A stretch of 64,000 bases of DNA from Ascarosepion bandense (GCA_037127315.1 JBBBDQ010000332.1:472001-536000), one strand, 5' to 3'. Positions 41,601-52,189 are shown, numbered from the stretch's first letter. The notes: generated by a model not told the origin, from the sequence alone. Numbers and translations are program-made.

Positions 41601-41927
41601 AAGACAAAGACTACCTTATCTAACGATCTTAAGTAAATGAATGACAGATAAAGATTTTAAGAAGGTAACAAAAAAGGCCAATTTTTAAGAGCTACCTCGG
41701 ACAGAAAATCGTAGAGAGCCATGATCACCAACATCCTGAAGGAACACAGCACTTAGTAAAAGTATCATTCGTGGTTCACATCTTACACTGTTCCTTTTGC
41801 TAACAAACATATATTGTTTTCTATCAGGACTAAAAATTGATTCAGCGAAACAGATCTGTCTGCGGATGACTATTTACGCTCTCACACCCTGATTGAGCAC
41901 TCTGGAAGAATTTTAAACTTTGAAAAA
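41597..41927 (+). repeat. Segmental duplication, second copy
   Basis: Direct copy of 38742-39072, 2.86 kb downstream. In this copy the left edge is continuous with the LINE fragment, so this is the likely source and the 38.7-kb copy the derivative. It includes the truncated hammerhead CAGCGAAACAGATCTGTCTG at 41844-41863. Confidence 0.92.
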
Positions 41928-42037
41928 ACAATAGCTACTCTAGCATCTACGCATCGCTCATTCAGTAGTGAATTAGATCACTCTGGCTGCTGGCGTATGA
42001 TACATCACACGCTAAAAGTCTGCCTCTTTCTATCGAG

Positions 42038-42180
42038 CGCCCAAAGCTCAGAGGTAGAATCGACGACTGACGCCAGATTCGGTCGGGTTTCAATCCTGGG
42101 TTAAAAGCAATCGGATGTCTAACCGTGCTGATGAGCTGTGATACAGCGAAAAAGATCAGTCTGCGGATGACTATATATAT
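42038..42180 (+). mobile_element. tRNA-headed SINE with 3'-terminal hammerhead, second copy
   Basis: Box A-like AAGCTCAGAGGTAGAATCG (42044-42062), box B-like GGTTTCAATCC (42086-42096), GGGTTAAAAGCAATCGGATG, hammerhead (42117-42172) and a short TA tail. It shares GAATCG.CGACTGACGCCA and the hammerhead with 40661-40814. Confidence 0.8.
42117..42172 (+). ncRNA. Hammerhead ribozyme, core intact, stem III damaged
   Basis: CTGATGA (42128-42134), stem II GCTGT/ACAGC with a GAT loop, GAAA (42148-42151) and cleavage residue C 42161 are all canonical. Stem I CCGTG/TGCGG has two G-U pairs plus an outer GTC/GAC. Stem III reads AAAGATCAGT, so two of its five pairs are lost compared with the 40733 copy. 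Cleavage is probably weak. Confidence 0.78.
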
Positions 42181-42292
42181 ATTTTTTAAAAATTACGAAA
42201 AGCAATAAACTTTTTTTAAGTGAAAATTTATTGTTATTATTTCTTGTAATTTTTTAAATGATATATACAGAGTGCCCATAATGGTATTTGTG

Positions 42293-42336
42293 TCGCTACA
42301 CGTGTTTCGAGTCAAAAGTTGACTCTCCTCAGGCGA
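42293..42336 (-). ncRNA. Hammerhead ribozyme, type I, intact core
   Basis: On the minus strand stem I is TCGC (42336-42333) with GCGA (42296-42293). CTGAGGA is 42332-42326 (position 7 is variable in the consensus). Stem II is seven perfect pairs GAGTCAA/TTGACTC with a CTT loop (42325-42309). GAAA is 42308-42305. Stem III is the palindrome ACACGTGT (42305-42298) and the predicted cleavage follows A 42297. All core positions fit. It is a different sequence type from the SINE-linked one. The surrounding 42181-42610 shows no coding motif. Confidence 0.82.
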
Positions 42337-42339
42337 ATA

Positions 42340-43925
42340 AACGTGTAACTTTACATATTGAGATCTGTCATCGCTGTATAATCCGTGGTTGTCTATGTGG
42401 ATAATTTCATTAATTTTACTTAGAATGTGTATTTCCATCAATTCTGAAATTTCGGTTCCTTTAAACGAAACTCGTGGCACATCAAATGTGATTTTTGTAA
42501 TCCATGCTTCACCATTGTGGAATAGTAATGATTTTCGGCAATGCAGAATTATATGGTATATCTATGTACCGTTTATCGAAAATGAAACCTTTTTCATATA
42601 TTGATGGGTAAAAGTTTTTAATGTATTTTATGAACGTATATTTGTTTTGTTTTGAATTTTATGAAACCAAGAATACAGTCACTTGTGTTTTTTTATTTAT
42701 TTATTTATTTTTTACACTGGTTAGCTTGAGTAGCAATTCTCAGTTAACCACAAATGTGATTTTAATATTTAATGGCTTATTTTACCCAATTCGGTTTTTG
42801 TTGGACTTATGAGCCAGTACGAAAGGTTATTGGAAAAATTTTCTTTGTGGTCTTTTATTGTTAGGAAAGCTTGCTTACCCGTCCAAATCTGTATCTTGTT
42901 GCTTAAATTCAGCATTTGTGTAATAATTTTATCTTTATCGTTGATACTTTCAATATAGAAATTCGGAGCTTTTTGTAAGATTTGGTGAGTTCTTCATAAA
43001 ATCCACACCTTCCAAAAACTATTAAACACTGAAAAAAAAAACAAACAAACAAAAAAACACGAAATATCCTTATTAAAGGAGACAAATTTAGCAATATTTT
43101 TTAAATAAATCCAAAAGTATACAAAAAAAATTAATAATTTTATAAAATAACAACAATAAATTTTTGAAGTATAATATTTTTGAAAATATAAATTTTTATA
43201 ATTAAAAAAATGAAACCAATTTTTTAAAAATTTCATTATTAATAGATTTTTTTTCAGGTTATAATGTCTTTCATTTATATTATTTATTAAAGTAATTAAA
43301 TGCTTATCAAATTAAATAATGTCATTATTACATTGCATTTTTTATTTTACTATTTCTAAGCAGATTTTCGGAAATAAAAGCAAAATGTTTGAAAAAATAA
43401 TAGAGGATTTACATACCCTAACTATATAAAACCAATTTTCGTAATAAAGTTTAATTTCCTAAAATTTAATGAATTTACGCGGAGTTGGGCTAACAGCTGA
43501 AAAGAAATTACAAAGATTTTTCAAAAACAATAATTTTAAATGTAATTTCATTCATTTTTAAATAAGTTTTGAAAGTTTCATTAAAATCCGACAATTAACT
43601 TGGTTTTTGCAAGAATTTCCAAATTAATGTGTTTGTCAGCGAAAAAAAAAAGGAGTGATGGAATATTACGTTTTCTATTGTAAACTCTCCTGACGATTTG
43701 GTTACCCGCTAACTAAAAACAAAACAAGACTTTTACCAAAATTTCGAACTTTATACATGGGATTAAAAAATGTTAAAAAATAATTAAAAAATACTTTGAT
43801 CTTTCCTCTTAATAACATGAACATTTTGATGGGAAAAGTTCGTTTTTATTAATTTTGATGCCTTTTTTATTCATACTGTGCTTTTTTTCGGTGATTTAGT
43901 AGAAGTACCAATATAACAGCATCAT
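42340..43925. other. AT-rich gene-free stretch
   Basis: No repeat family or gene recognised. Short Phe/Tyr-rich frames at 42389-43236 are chance openings in AT-rich DNA. Confidence 0.55.
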
Positions 43926-44025
43926 CTGATAGGGGAATAGAAATTTGTTGTTTTGTCCGATTTGACAAAGACCTTATTAGATTAGTCAAATCGCGCAAAA
44001 CATTAAATTTCTATTCCCCTATCAG
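43926..44025. repeat. Inverted repeat, ~42-bp arms
   Basis: CTGATAGGGGAATAGAAATT, then TGTTTTG and CGATTTGAC, is mirrored by GTCAAATCG, CAAAACA and AAATTTCTATTCCCCTATCA. A few mismatches occur. The structure is a small MITE or hairpin, 70 bp upstream of an intact hammerhead. Confidence 0.85.
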
Positions 44026-44094
44026 TAACCCCCACCAACACCTCTAACAAAACTAAACAAATATAAGGAAAGAGGCTTTCCATTGCTTTTCACA

Positions 44095-44149
44095 CCGCCT
44101 GATGAGACATTGAAGTTTCAATGTCGAAACAAACGTATCTTTGTCGTGG
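44095..44149 (+). ncRNA. Hammerhead ribozyme, type I, intact core
   Basis: Stem I is CCGC (44095-44098) with GTGG (44146-44149), one G-U pair. CTGATGA lies at 44099-44105. Stem II has nine pairs, GACATTGAA with TTTCAATGTC (44106-44125). GAAA lies at 44126-44129. Stem III has five pairs, ACAAA/TTTGT (44129-44133 with 44140-44144) and a six-base loop. The predicted cleavage follows C 44145. All core positions are canonical and all stems close. It is the best copy of the type seen, in degraded form, at 1800, 2110 and 4823. Confidence 0.9.
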
Positions 44150-44289
44150 ATATATATAGAAAAATTATGTACATGTTCTAAAACATAATTTATAATAAAT
44201 ATTCACAGCTCTATATGTTATATATCGATCACTGTTTTAAATTAATGTTTTGGACCTTGTAAGAATTCTTTCTTCGTTCTGTATTCACT

Positions 44290-44351
<62 letters not shown>
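44150..44351 (+). mobile_element. Body and (TA)n tail of the hammerhead-bearing element
   Basis: After the ribozyme come TACATGTTCTAAAACATAAT, TTAATGTTTTGGACCTTG, TTCTTTCTTCGTTCTGTATT and (TA)n. The same order is seen in the copies at 1.7-5.1 kb, so ribozyme, ~145-bp body and (TA)n tail are one repeat unit. No coding capacity. Confidence 0.7.
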
Positions 44352-44354
<3 letters not shown>

Positions 44355-45812
44355 GGGGTGCATTTCCCGGACTAAAAGTTAAAAAGTTCTCACAAAATTT
44401 CAAATATGTATGTTGTGTTTTTGTGAAAACAATGACGGTTAGTTCTTTTTCCATGTTTTACATTTCTCTTTTGTCCTTTCGTTTCTGCGGTCTTATTTTA
44501 CCGTGTCTACCATCAAGACAGTGTCCTCTCCGCGCAAATTATGATTGCGGCTACCAAAAATATACCCTGATGGAACTTCTAGTCATAACAGAATAACGCC
44601 GGTCATAGTAGGCGCGCTTGGAATGATAAAAAAAGAAACACAACACATTGAAAAATCTCTGAAAATTCCAGCTTAAGAGAAATACAAAAAAAAAAAACAC
44701 GGTCTTGATGAGTACAGTTCACACACTTAAGAAGAATTTTGTCCATATAACGCTAGCGATATTATGAGAGGTAGAAAAACAAATCATGAAATGTAGCCAT
44801 AATACAAGACGACCTGCCTTAGGTCTTCCAGCAGACTTTGTTAGCAGTGTGACCATAGCAGAGATAAAAGGTGATAATGGTAATAATAATATTAATATGT
44901 CGTAGGCAATCATATTCCCCCACAGATTCATATTTTATTAACTCTAACTTGCCATGATTTATAGGGAAATCTGATACAGCCGATTACTACTAATTGTTCT
45001 ACGGTTTTGAAATCCAAGCAGCTCTTCTCTTATACCGGTTGTCACACAAGGCTAGAGCTCAGGGTCTACTCTGCTACTTTTATGTACCAAATAGACGTGT
45101 TGGCACAAATAATTATTTCCTTTAATTTTCGCATCAAGGCACGATAATTTTTTTCCTGTTATATTACTATGGAGATACGGTGGAATAATGGATCTTGGAA
45201 TCACCTCATAGCATATATTGAATATATCACCTGCAAAAAAATGTAACTTTTTGTTATACGCCTATTTCACTTTTCGTGTATGGGCTCAGTTTATTTCTTA
45301 TTCCAATACAGGTGGTTGATTTCGAGTAAATGCTCTGGGGTTATTCTGTCTTTGATTTCCAGTATCTGATATCATGTCTGAATTTTGCATCGTAGTAGCA
45401 TTTCGCATTAACTGTAATTAATCCTCAAAAGACGTTTTATTGCCAAGGAATGCGTTAGAAGTTTTCTATTCATTGCTTTTCATTCGTTTGTTTATTTTTG
45501 CGGGTTTAAAAAAAAACTCACTGAAATCTCTTTATTTTTGGGCGAAGAAAGGCAGATTTTATGTTGTTCGTAATTGCTTATTTCGCCTTATATTCGTTTG
45601 CGGCTTCACTGATTCGATGTCCAGGACGAAGCAGGGTAGGAAAAATAGAAATTGAAGCTTCATTTTTATATTTGACTTTCATTAACCAAAAAACGCAATT
45701 CGCGTTTTTTTTTTTGTTTTTTTTTATGGTCAGATTCTTGGACGACTTATTAATATTTAGTAGCGATTAGTGACTACTGAAGAAGCGTCAATAAAAGCGA
45801 ATGCATATGACC
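44352..45812. other. No recognised feature
   Basis: A G-run at 44352-44358 follows the TA tract. The remaining ~1.4 kb show no frame or repeat that I can name. Confidence 0.55.
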
Positions 45813-45929
45813 ATGGCCGTATCTGACTACCGGGCACACCGGGCACGAGTCCGGGCCGATCCATGCAATCATAGTGAAAATCCGGGCAAGGAAAAATGTC
45901 TTCGTCAGAAATCAATCTAAACAATTCAC

Positions 45930-45973
<44 letters not shown>

Positions 45974-46224
45974 GAAAACAAAGAAAACATCCGAATGAAC
46001 GCAGTAAAAATCTGTTTAATTATTAATTTTGGGAGAAAAGACTGTCCGAACCCGATTTCCTGCTTTCGTTCACTTTCTGTGCCTAATTTCAATTGGAATA
46101 GCCGAAAAAATCCGCAAAATCATAGTTTCTGGAAACGGATGACACTGATGAAGTCATTGTCAAATAATAAATCCGGGCAATTTTCTCTGTGCCCGGTGTT
46201 TTTTTAGCATCAGCTACGACCCTG
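45813..46224 (+). mobile_element. Non-autonomous hAT-type element (MITE), 412 bp
   Basis: The ends are CATGGCCGTATCTGA and the reverse complement CAGGGTCGTAGCTGA, 12 of 15 identical and of the CAGGG hAT type. CCGGGCAC motifs lie just inside both ends. An exact 8-bp target duplication, CATATGAC, flanks it (45805-45812 and 46225-46232), as expected for hAT. The interior includes a (GAAA)n run (45934-45975) and no transposase motif; open frames here are incidental. Confidence 0.92.
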
Positions 46225-46740
46225 CATATGACAAAAAAGAAGTCTGCATTAATACACACCGGTATATAGATGAATGAATGTTTCCGTGTGAATTTACAAG
46301 AGAGAAACATAAACTTGGCTGATTCGAAATGTATCGCAGCTGCTATTGATATGGTTACGTGTAAGTGGCTGTCAAATTAATGCGCTTTTCTTAGTGATTG
46401 GATCTCATAACGTTTCGGCCCATGTGCACTCCTGACTTCTTGGTGTATACGGTAAGCTTCCCAGAATTTTGAAGTGAGCCCATTATTCAATCCAGGTGTC
46501 TAGATTTTCTCATTCCGCCTTTCATGCTTCGGCTTATCGCATATTAATTTATACTCACCCGTCTCATTTGATTTTTGCATTTTTTGTCTGTTTCTGCAAC
46601 TAAACCAATGTATATAGTTTTCCTGCGTAAGAGTCTTATTCTGTGTTTGACGAAGAAGAATAACTTGAGTAAGAAGGAATTAATATGCAAATTTGCTCGA
46701 AGCTTGGGAAACGGAACGAGAATAATCCCACCCAGTAGAC
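46225..46740. other. No recognised feature
   Basis: Mixed-composition DNA without a repeat or gene that I recognise. Confidence 0.5.
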
Positions 46741-46747
46741 TGAATTT

Positions 46748-46748
<1 letters not shown>

Positions 46749-46799
<51 letters not shown>

Positions 46800-46800
46800 T
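46749..46800. repeat. (TTTC)n microsatellite
   Basis: Thirteen TTTC units. Confidence 0.95.
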
Positions 46801-46844
46801 CCGGAATAATTCTTTTATTCGAAAAACGTTCATTTTTTTCTTTT

Positions 46845-46925
46845 ATCGTTTCCCTACATGCAAGACAGTACCTCCAGTGATGCGCAGGGGGGGGGGCTAC
46901 ATAAGAGTAAAAGTTTAGTCAGGAG
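46845..46925 (-). mobile_element. 3' end of the LINE/VNTR family
   Basis: The minus strand reads TTACTCTTATGTAGCC, a C-run, then TGCGCATCACTGGAGGTACT. The homologous body resumes at 47822 on the other side of the tandem array, so the array may have expanded inside this LINE copy. Confidence 0.8.
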
Positions 46926-46979
46926 GAGAGTGAAGAATCTTTATATAATATTTGTGTCTATTTTATTTTACTTTATTTT

Positions 46980-46988
46980 TTATTTTTT

Positions 46989-47040
<52 letters not shown>

Positions 47041-47152
47041 TTGATACCGGAATGATAATTTCTTTCTTTTATTACAAAAAAAAAAGCTCTTATTTATTTA
47101 AACTTTGTGTCCGATTTTATTCATTTTTTTCTAAATATTCTCATCGATCTTT

Positions 47153-47200
<48 letters not shown>

Positions 47201-47313
47201 TTGATACCGGAATGATAATTTCTTTCTTTTATTACAAAAAAAAAAAACTCTTATTTATTTAAACTTTGTGTCCGATTTTATTCATTTTTTTCTGAATATT
47301 CTTATCGATCTTT

Positions 47314-47373
<60 letters not shown>

Positions 47374-47487
47374 TTGATACCGGAATGATAATTTCTTTCT
47401 TTTATTACAAAAAAAAAAAAGCTCTTATTTATTTAAACTTTGTGTCCGATTTTATTCATTTTTTTCTGAATATTCTTATCGATCTTT

Positions 47488-47527
<40 letters not shown>

Positions 47528-47784
47528 TTGATACCGGAATGATAATTTCTTTCTTTTATTACAAAAAAAAAAAAGCTCTTATTTATTTAAACTTTGTGTC
47601 CGATTTTATTCATTTTTTTCTGAATATTCTTATCGATCTTTTCTTTCTTTCTTTCTTTCTTTCTTTTGATACCGGAATGATAATTTCTTTCTTTTATTAC
47701 AAAAAAAAGAAAAACAAACTCTTATTCATTTAAACTTGGTGCCCGATTTTATTCATTTTTTTCTAAATATCCTTATCGATCTTT

Positions 47785-47820
<36 letters not shown>

Positions 47821-47821
47821 T
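46980..47821 (+). repeat. Tandem array of ~140-175-bp units, each containing (TTTC)n
   Basis: TTGATACCGGAATGATAATT starts units at 47041, 47201, 47374, 47528 and 47666. Each continues TCTTTCTTTTATTACAAAAA, then AAACTTTGTGTCCGATTTTA, TCTTATCGATC and a (TTTC)n run of 6 to 16 units. Unit bodies are nearly identical (for example the GTCCGATTTTATTCA part), while run lengths vary. Degraded units at 48116 and 48422 extend the array to ~48700. Confidence 0.92.
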
Positions 47822-48085
47822 CCATGAGTAAGAGGGGTTAGTTATAGAAAATGTCAGGAGGAGGGTAATAGACGGATGAGAATACTAGTGTAATGGGGTG
47901 GTGTGGATGGAGAAAAGAGCTTGAGAGAATGGATGCGAGTTAGTGAGATAGGAGATGTCTGTTGATCGTACATTTAAATTTCTGGAGATTGTAGCTGTCG
48001 GGGAAGCAAGTATATGGAAGAGAATTCCACAGGCGGGAAGTGCGAGAAAAGAAGCTGTTAGAGTAGAAATTGTGCATAGAAGAAG
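47822..48085 (-). pseudogene. Jockey/CR1-like LINE 3' fragment
   Basis: The minus strand encodes the counterpart of FSRTSRLWNSLP, then YTCFPDSYNLQKFKC and ..RHLLSH, then GAGGGTAATAGACGG-containing 3' sequence. It is ~95% identical to 49805-50085. Confidence 0.85.
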
Positions 48086-49150
48086 AAGAATTGTTTCCAG
48101 TTTCTTTTCTTTTCTTTGATACCGGAATAATTATTTCTTTCTTTTATTCGAAAAAAAAATTCAATCTTTATATAATTTTTGCGTCCATTTTATTTATTTT
48201 ATTTTATTCTTTTTCAAAAAATTTCCATCATTCTCTTCTTTCTTTCTTCTTTTCTTCCTTACTTCTTTCTTTTTTTTTTTCCTTACTTCTTTCTTTCTTT
48301 TTTCTTTACTTCTTTCTTTCTTTTTTTCTTACTTCTTTCTTTTTTTCCTTCTTTCTTTCTTTCTTTTTTTTCCTTACTTCTTTCTTTCTTTTTTTTTTCT
48401 TACTTCTTTCTTTCTATTATTTGATACTTGGATGATTGTTTCTTTCTTTTATTCAAAAAAACTCAATCTTTATTTATTTAATCTTTGTACCCATCGCTTT
48501 TATTTTTTACTTTTTTCTACTTATTCCCATCGACCTTTTTTCCTTCTTTCTTTCTTTCTTTTTTCTTTCTTTTAGCAGTCATGAAAATTTTTCGCCCTTT
48601 TGTGTTTCTTTCTTCTTTTCATATTTTTTTTATTTCATTTAGCAGCCAGTCGGCTCTTTCTTTCATTATTTAAATTTTGTATCTTTCTCCACTTTATTTA
48701 ATTAATTTTTCTTTGTTTCTGTCTCTCAAATTATTTATTTATTAAAGAAGTGACTTTCCATTATTAGACATTCGAGGAAATTTCTCTGTATATTCTTTCT
48801 TTCTTTCTTATATTAGATATTCGAACAAGTTCTATTCCTTTTTTTGTTCATTTGTTGTGTCTATCTCCGATTTGATGTTTGAATTTTTCTTTCTTCCATA
48901 AAATATTCCTATCTCCTTTTCTTTCTTTCTTCCTTTCTTTCTTTCTTTCTTTCTTTCTTAGACATATAAAAATCTTTATTTCTTTTTTAGTAGCAGCGTA
49001 AATTATTTACATCTTCTTATTTATATTTTGTATTTATCTTCTCTTCATTTCAATTTAAAAAAAATTAATTTCTTTGTTCTTTTTTCTCTCTTTCTTTCTT
49101 TTGCACACCGTTTCTTCTTTTCATTCTCTCGCCTTCTTTCATATATGCTT
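48086..49150 (+). repeat. Polypyrimidine region, degenerate (TTTC)n and array units
   Basis: Mostly TTTC, TTCC and TTACTTC units with two degraded copies of the array unit. Phe- and Ser-rich open frames are artefacts. Confidence 0.85.
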
Positions 49151-49289
49151 GAACTTTATATTTGCTAAGATCAATTTTATTACAGCCTATAGCGAGGTCG
49201 CATGCAGGGTCAGGAAAAGTACATAGCACCCTTCCTCGAACTGAAGCATCATAACATGCAACTGTTGAAAAACTGCCTATTAATTGTTT

Positions 49290-49750
49290 TCGCTAGAAAC
49301 AAAGAGAAGACTACGATTGCTATGTGATGTCAGTTCTTCAATATGGCAGTGAATGCTGGACAATGTCATCAAAGACGAAGGAAAAAACTGAAGCAACTGA
49401 AATGTGGTTCTACAGAAGGATGCTGCGGATAACATGGATTGAGCATGTGAGCAATGGTGAGGTTTTGGAAAGGATGGAAATAAAAATAAAATTAATACTA
49501 AGCATCAGGAAAAGACAACAAAAGTTACTGGGATATGCAATAAGCAAGGAGGGCTTGAAGAACCTGATACTAACAGGCCAGATAGAGGGGGAAAGAGACA
49601 GGGGAAAGCAGTGGATGACATTTGAAGGGCCTGAGCAGGTGAATGACGGAACGAGGGTTGTGTGGTGTAACAGGAGAAAGCGTGCTAAGAGCCACAAGAG
49701 ATAGGGAGACGTGGAAAGCCATGATCACAGACTTCCTGAAAGGAGAAGGC
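49290..49750 (+). pseudogene. LINE 3' fragment (endonuclease-RT family)
   Basis: The plus frame 49324-49704 reads MSVLQYGSECWTMSSKTKEK, then ATEMWFYRRMLRITWIEHVS, then RKRQQKLLGYAISKEGLKNL and ILTGQIEGERDRGKQW, then loses frame near 49610. The counterpart of WKAMITDFLKGEG follows in another frame up to 49750. A LINE of the other family, in reverse orientation, begins at 49751, so the (GAA)n tail is missing. Confidence 0.88.
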
Positions 49751-50095
49751 ATTTTTTTAATCATTTCACCCCAAGTAAGGCTTTTTACTGCCACTGTTGC
49801 GCAGGGGGTCACATAGGGGAATGTGATGAGTAAGAGGGGTTCGTTATAGAAAATATCAGGAGGAGGGTAATAGACGGATGAGAATACTAGTGTAATGGGG
49901 GTGGGTGGATGGAGAAAAGAGTTTGAGAGAATGGATGCGAGTTAGTGAGATAGGAGATGTCTATTGATCGTACATTTAAATTTCTGGAGATTGTAGCTGT
50001 CGGGGAAGCAAGTATATGGAAAGGAATTCCACAGGCGGGAAGTGCGAGAAAAGAAAATGTTAGAGTAGAAATTGCGCTTCGAAGAAAAAGAAGAC
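49751..50095 (-). pseudogene. Jockey/CR1-like LINE 3' fragment
   Basis: The 3' end is at 49751-49815 (poly-T on the plus strand, then AATCATTTCACCCCAAG). The coding remnant (50095-49880) matches FFSRTSRLWNSFPYTCFPDS, then YNLQKFKCTINRHLL. It is a close relative of 47822-48085. Confidence 0.88.
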
Positions 50096-50274
50096 CAATC
50101 ATTTGGCGTCAATAGAAAATACGTCAACCATTTCATTCAGAAAATATTTTTGTTTTCATTCCTTCTTTATTTATTTTCCTTTTGATTTCTTATCTAGTTC
50201 TATAACGAGCTTACTGGTTCTTTTACTTCATGATCGTTGGTTTTATTGTTTGTTTCTGCTGTCGATTTAGAAAA

Positions 50275-50334
50275 TCTGAACTTATTTATAAATGGAACTT
50301 TGTCTGTGTGTGTGTGTGTCTGTGTGTGTGTGTG

Positions 50335-50374
<40 letters not shown>

Positions 50375-50634
50375 CGTTACCTATAGACTGAGAAACGGCT
50401 GAACCGATTTTCTTGAAAATTTACACAGTTGTACTATAAGCGTCTGCGAGTGTTCGTAGCTAGGTTTTGTGTCCGGGTACCCCCGATATATATCGAAAAT
50501 CGATAATCGAAAAAATCGGGTTATAGAAGGAGTGATCCGATTTTAATCAAATTTGCTACTCTCATAGACAAAAACATAAGAAACAATATTCAGAAGTTTC
50601 AAGTTTTCAATTCTTACAATAGTGCAGAAAATCG

Positions 50635-50676
<42 letters not shown>

Positions 50677-51141
50677 GCAAGATGTTTGTGTGTGTGTCTG
50701 TTTATCTGTCTGTATGTCCTTTATACAAATCCACAATTTTTATCCGATTCTCACCAAACTTCATACAAATATTCTTTAGGCTTCTGGTCACGTCATGGGT
50801 GACTTATTTTTTCGAATTTCTCTCCGATATTGGAACTCGATACCCCTATATCCAATCAGATCTGATCAAGATGAAGGTTTCAGCCCTTTTATCGTGGTTC
50901 GTGCTGCAAAATCTGCTCTAACTTGGTAAAATTATAGTTTTTCGACTTAAACATTAGTAGATCTTCTCAGACGACTCATTTTGCCCGATATCGGAAATGG
51001 ATACCTACGGTTTCGCTTTAACTAGAAACAAATATTGCATTTTAGTCTTTCGTGCCAACGTCCAAAGAGTCTGAGCTCCAGGACCACGGATTAGTTTTAA
51101 AGCTTTCATTAAACCCGAGCAACGCTGGGCTATACTGTTAG
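50275..51141 (+). mobile_element. Helitron-like non-autonomous element, copy E (longest, 867 bp)
   Basis: It begins TCTGAACTTATTTATAAATG after an A and ends CCCGAGCAACGCTGGGC, then TATACTG, then TTAG (CTAG with one change), before a T. Between the internal (TA)n (50637-50672) and the 3' end it carries ~300 bp not found in copies B and C (50785-51040). The extra part has no long frame. It shares TTTAGTCTTTCGTGCC with copy D. Confidence 0.86.
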
Positions 51142-51402
51142 TCTCCAATAAAATAAAGCAATTAATAAACAAGAATACCATTTGCAATGGCGTCAGTACC
51201 CACAACAAAATTGCGCAACTTCGCGTTCCTTAAACAACAAGATGAAGATATCCCTAAGAGTGGAACTGCAATTAAATGTTGGCACTTCTACACATATTAT
51301 ACATGATTTAAAATCAGGAAACGTAAAGCAGGCTGTAAAGACTGTCGATCATCTTTAAAACCAGAAAACTAAACAGAATATACGTTGTTAAGATTTAAGG
51401 TC

Positions 51403-51645
51403 AGTCAGTCAGTTAAGTGTCATACGTGATTCAGACTTAGACGATCATGTCTCGAAAGAGACATGACTGACAAGACAGAAAATTTTCCCGCATTATTTTC
51501 TGCGGTAGACTGGTTGCCAGCCAAGGCTATAAAGCTCAACCTGTCTTGTTATTTAGCCCATCGCTGGAGGGAAGAAACTGATTAATACCTTTTTCAAGGG
51601 TGTTTGCGCATAAGTAAATGCAACGAAGTAAACTAGAATTCGTTC
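51403..51645 (-). mobile_element. SINE copy, 5' head replaced
   Basis: The reverse complement of the 295-bp SINE from ACTTAACTGACTGACTGAC through CAACCAGTCTACCGCAGAAA to CGAATTCTAGTTTAC. The head before box B is replaced by sequence with CCTGGGCATGACGG. The following 51646-52189 are unclassified AT-rich DNA. Confidence 0.85.
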
Positions 51646-52189
51646 CTGGGCATGACGGTAAACTGCATCCGTCAGCAAGGACGGCCTTTGAGCAGGAAGT
51701 TGTGAGGAGCATAGAACTACCTCATAATTGCTGTTGTTCCCAGGTCTACCCTGACCCGGAGTGGTAGCACCTGTTAGGATCCCAGCTATGGGAAAATAGT
51801 TGACCCCCAATCTGGGGTCGAAAAATTATGAAGGTATAAAAATACACTTTTATAGAAATATATACATAAAAATAGACTTTTATAGAAAAATATACATTTA
51901 AAGATATTACCAACAATACATTTTTTTTAAAAAATTATTGCCATAACACATTTTTGAAGGAAAGAATTATTCTGAGCAAAACATTTTTGAATACAAAACT
52001 TGAAATCATTTTCAGTTTTCTCCAATTAAAAAAATATTAAAACTAAAAAAAATTATTCAAATATGACTAAGTCAACCTTCTCACTATAAACGAACATTTA
52101 AAGCAATATCTTAAACCCCCCCTCCCACGTTTTTTAGGTATTAAATAACCCACAAAGGTTGATATGCCATTAAACAAAACTCAAACTAA

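Noticed and set aside
48070..48673. Overlapping Phe/Ser-rich open frames that look like multi-pass membrane proteins
   Set aside because: They follow (TTTC)n and TTACTTC low-complexity sequence in every frame, so hydrophobicity is a composition artefact.
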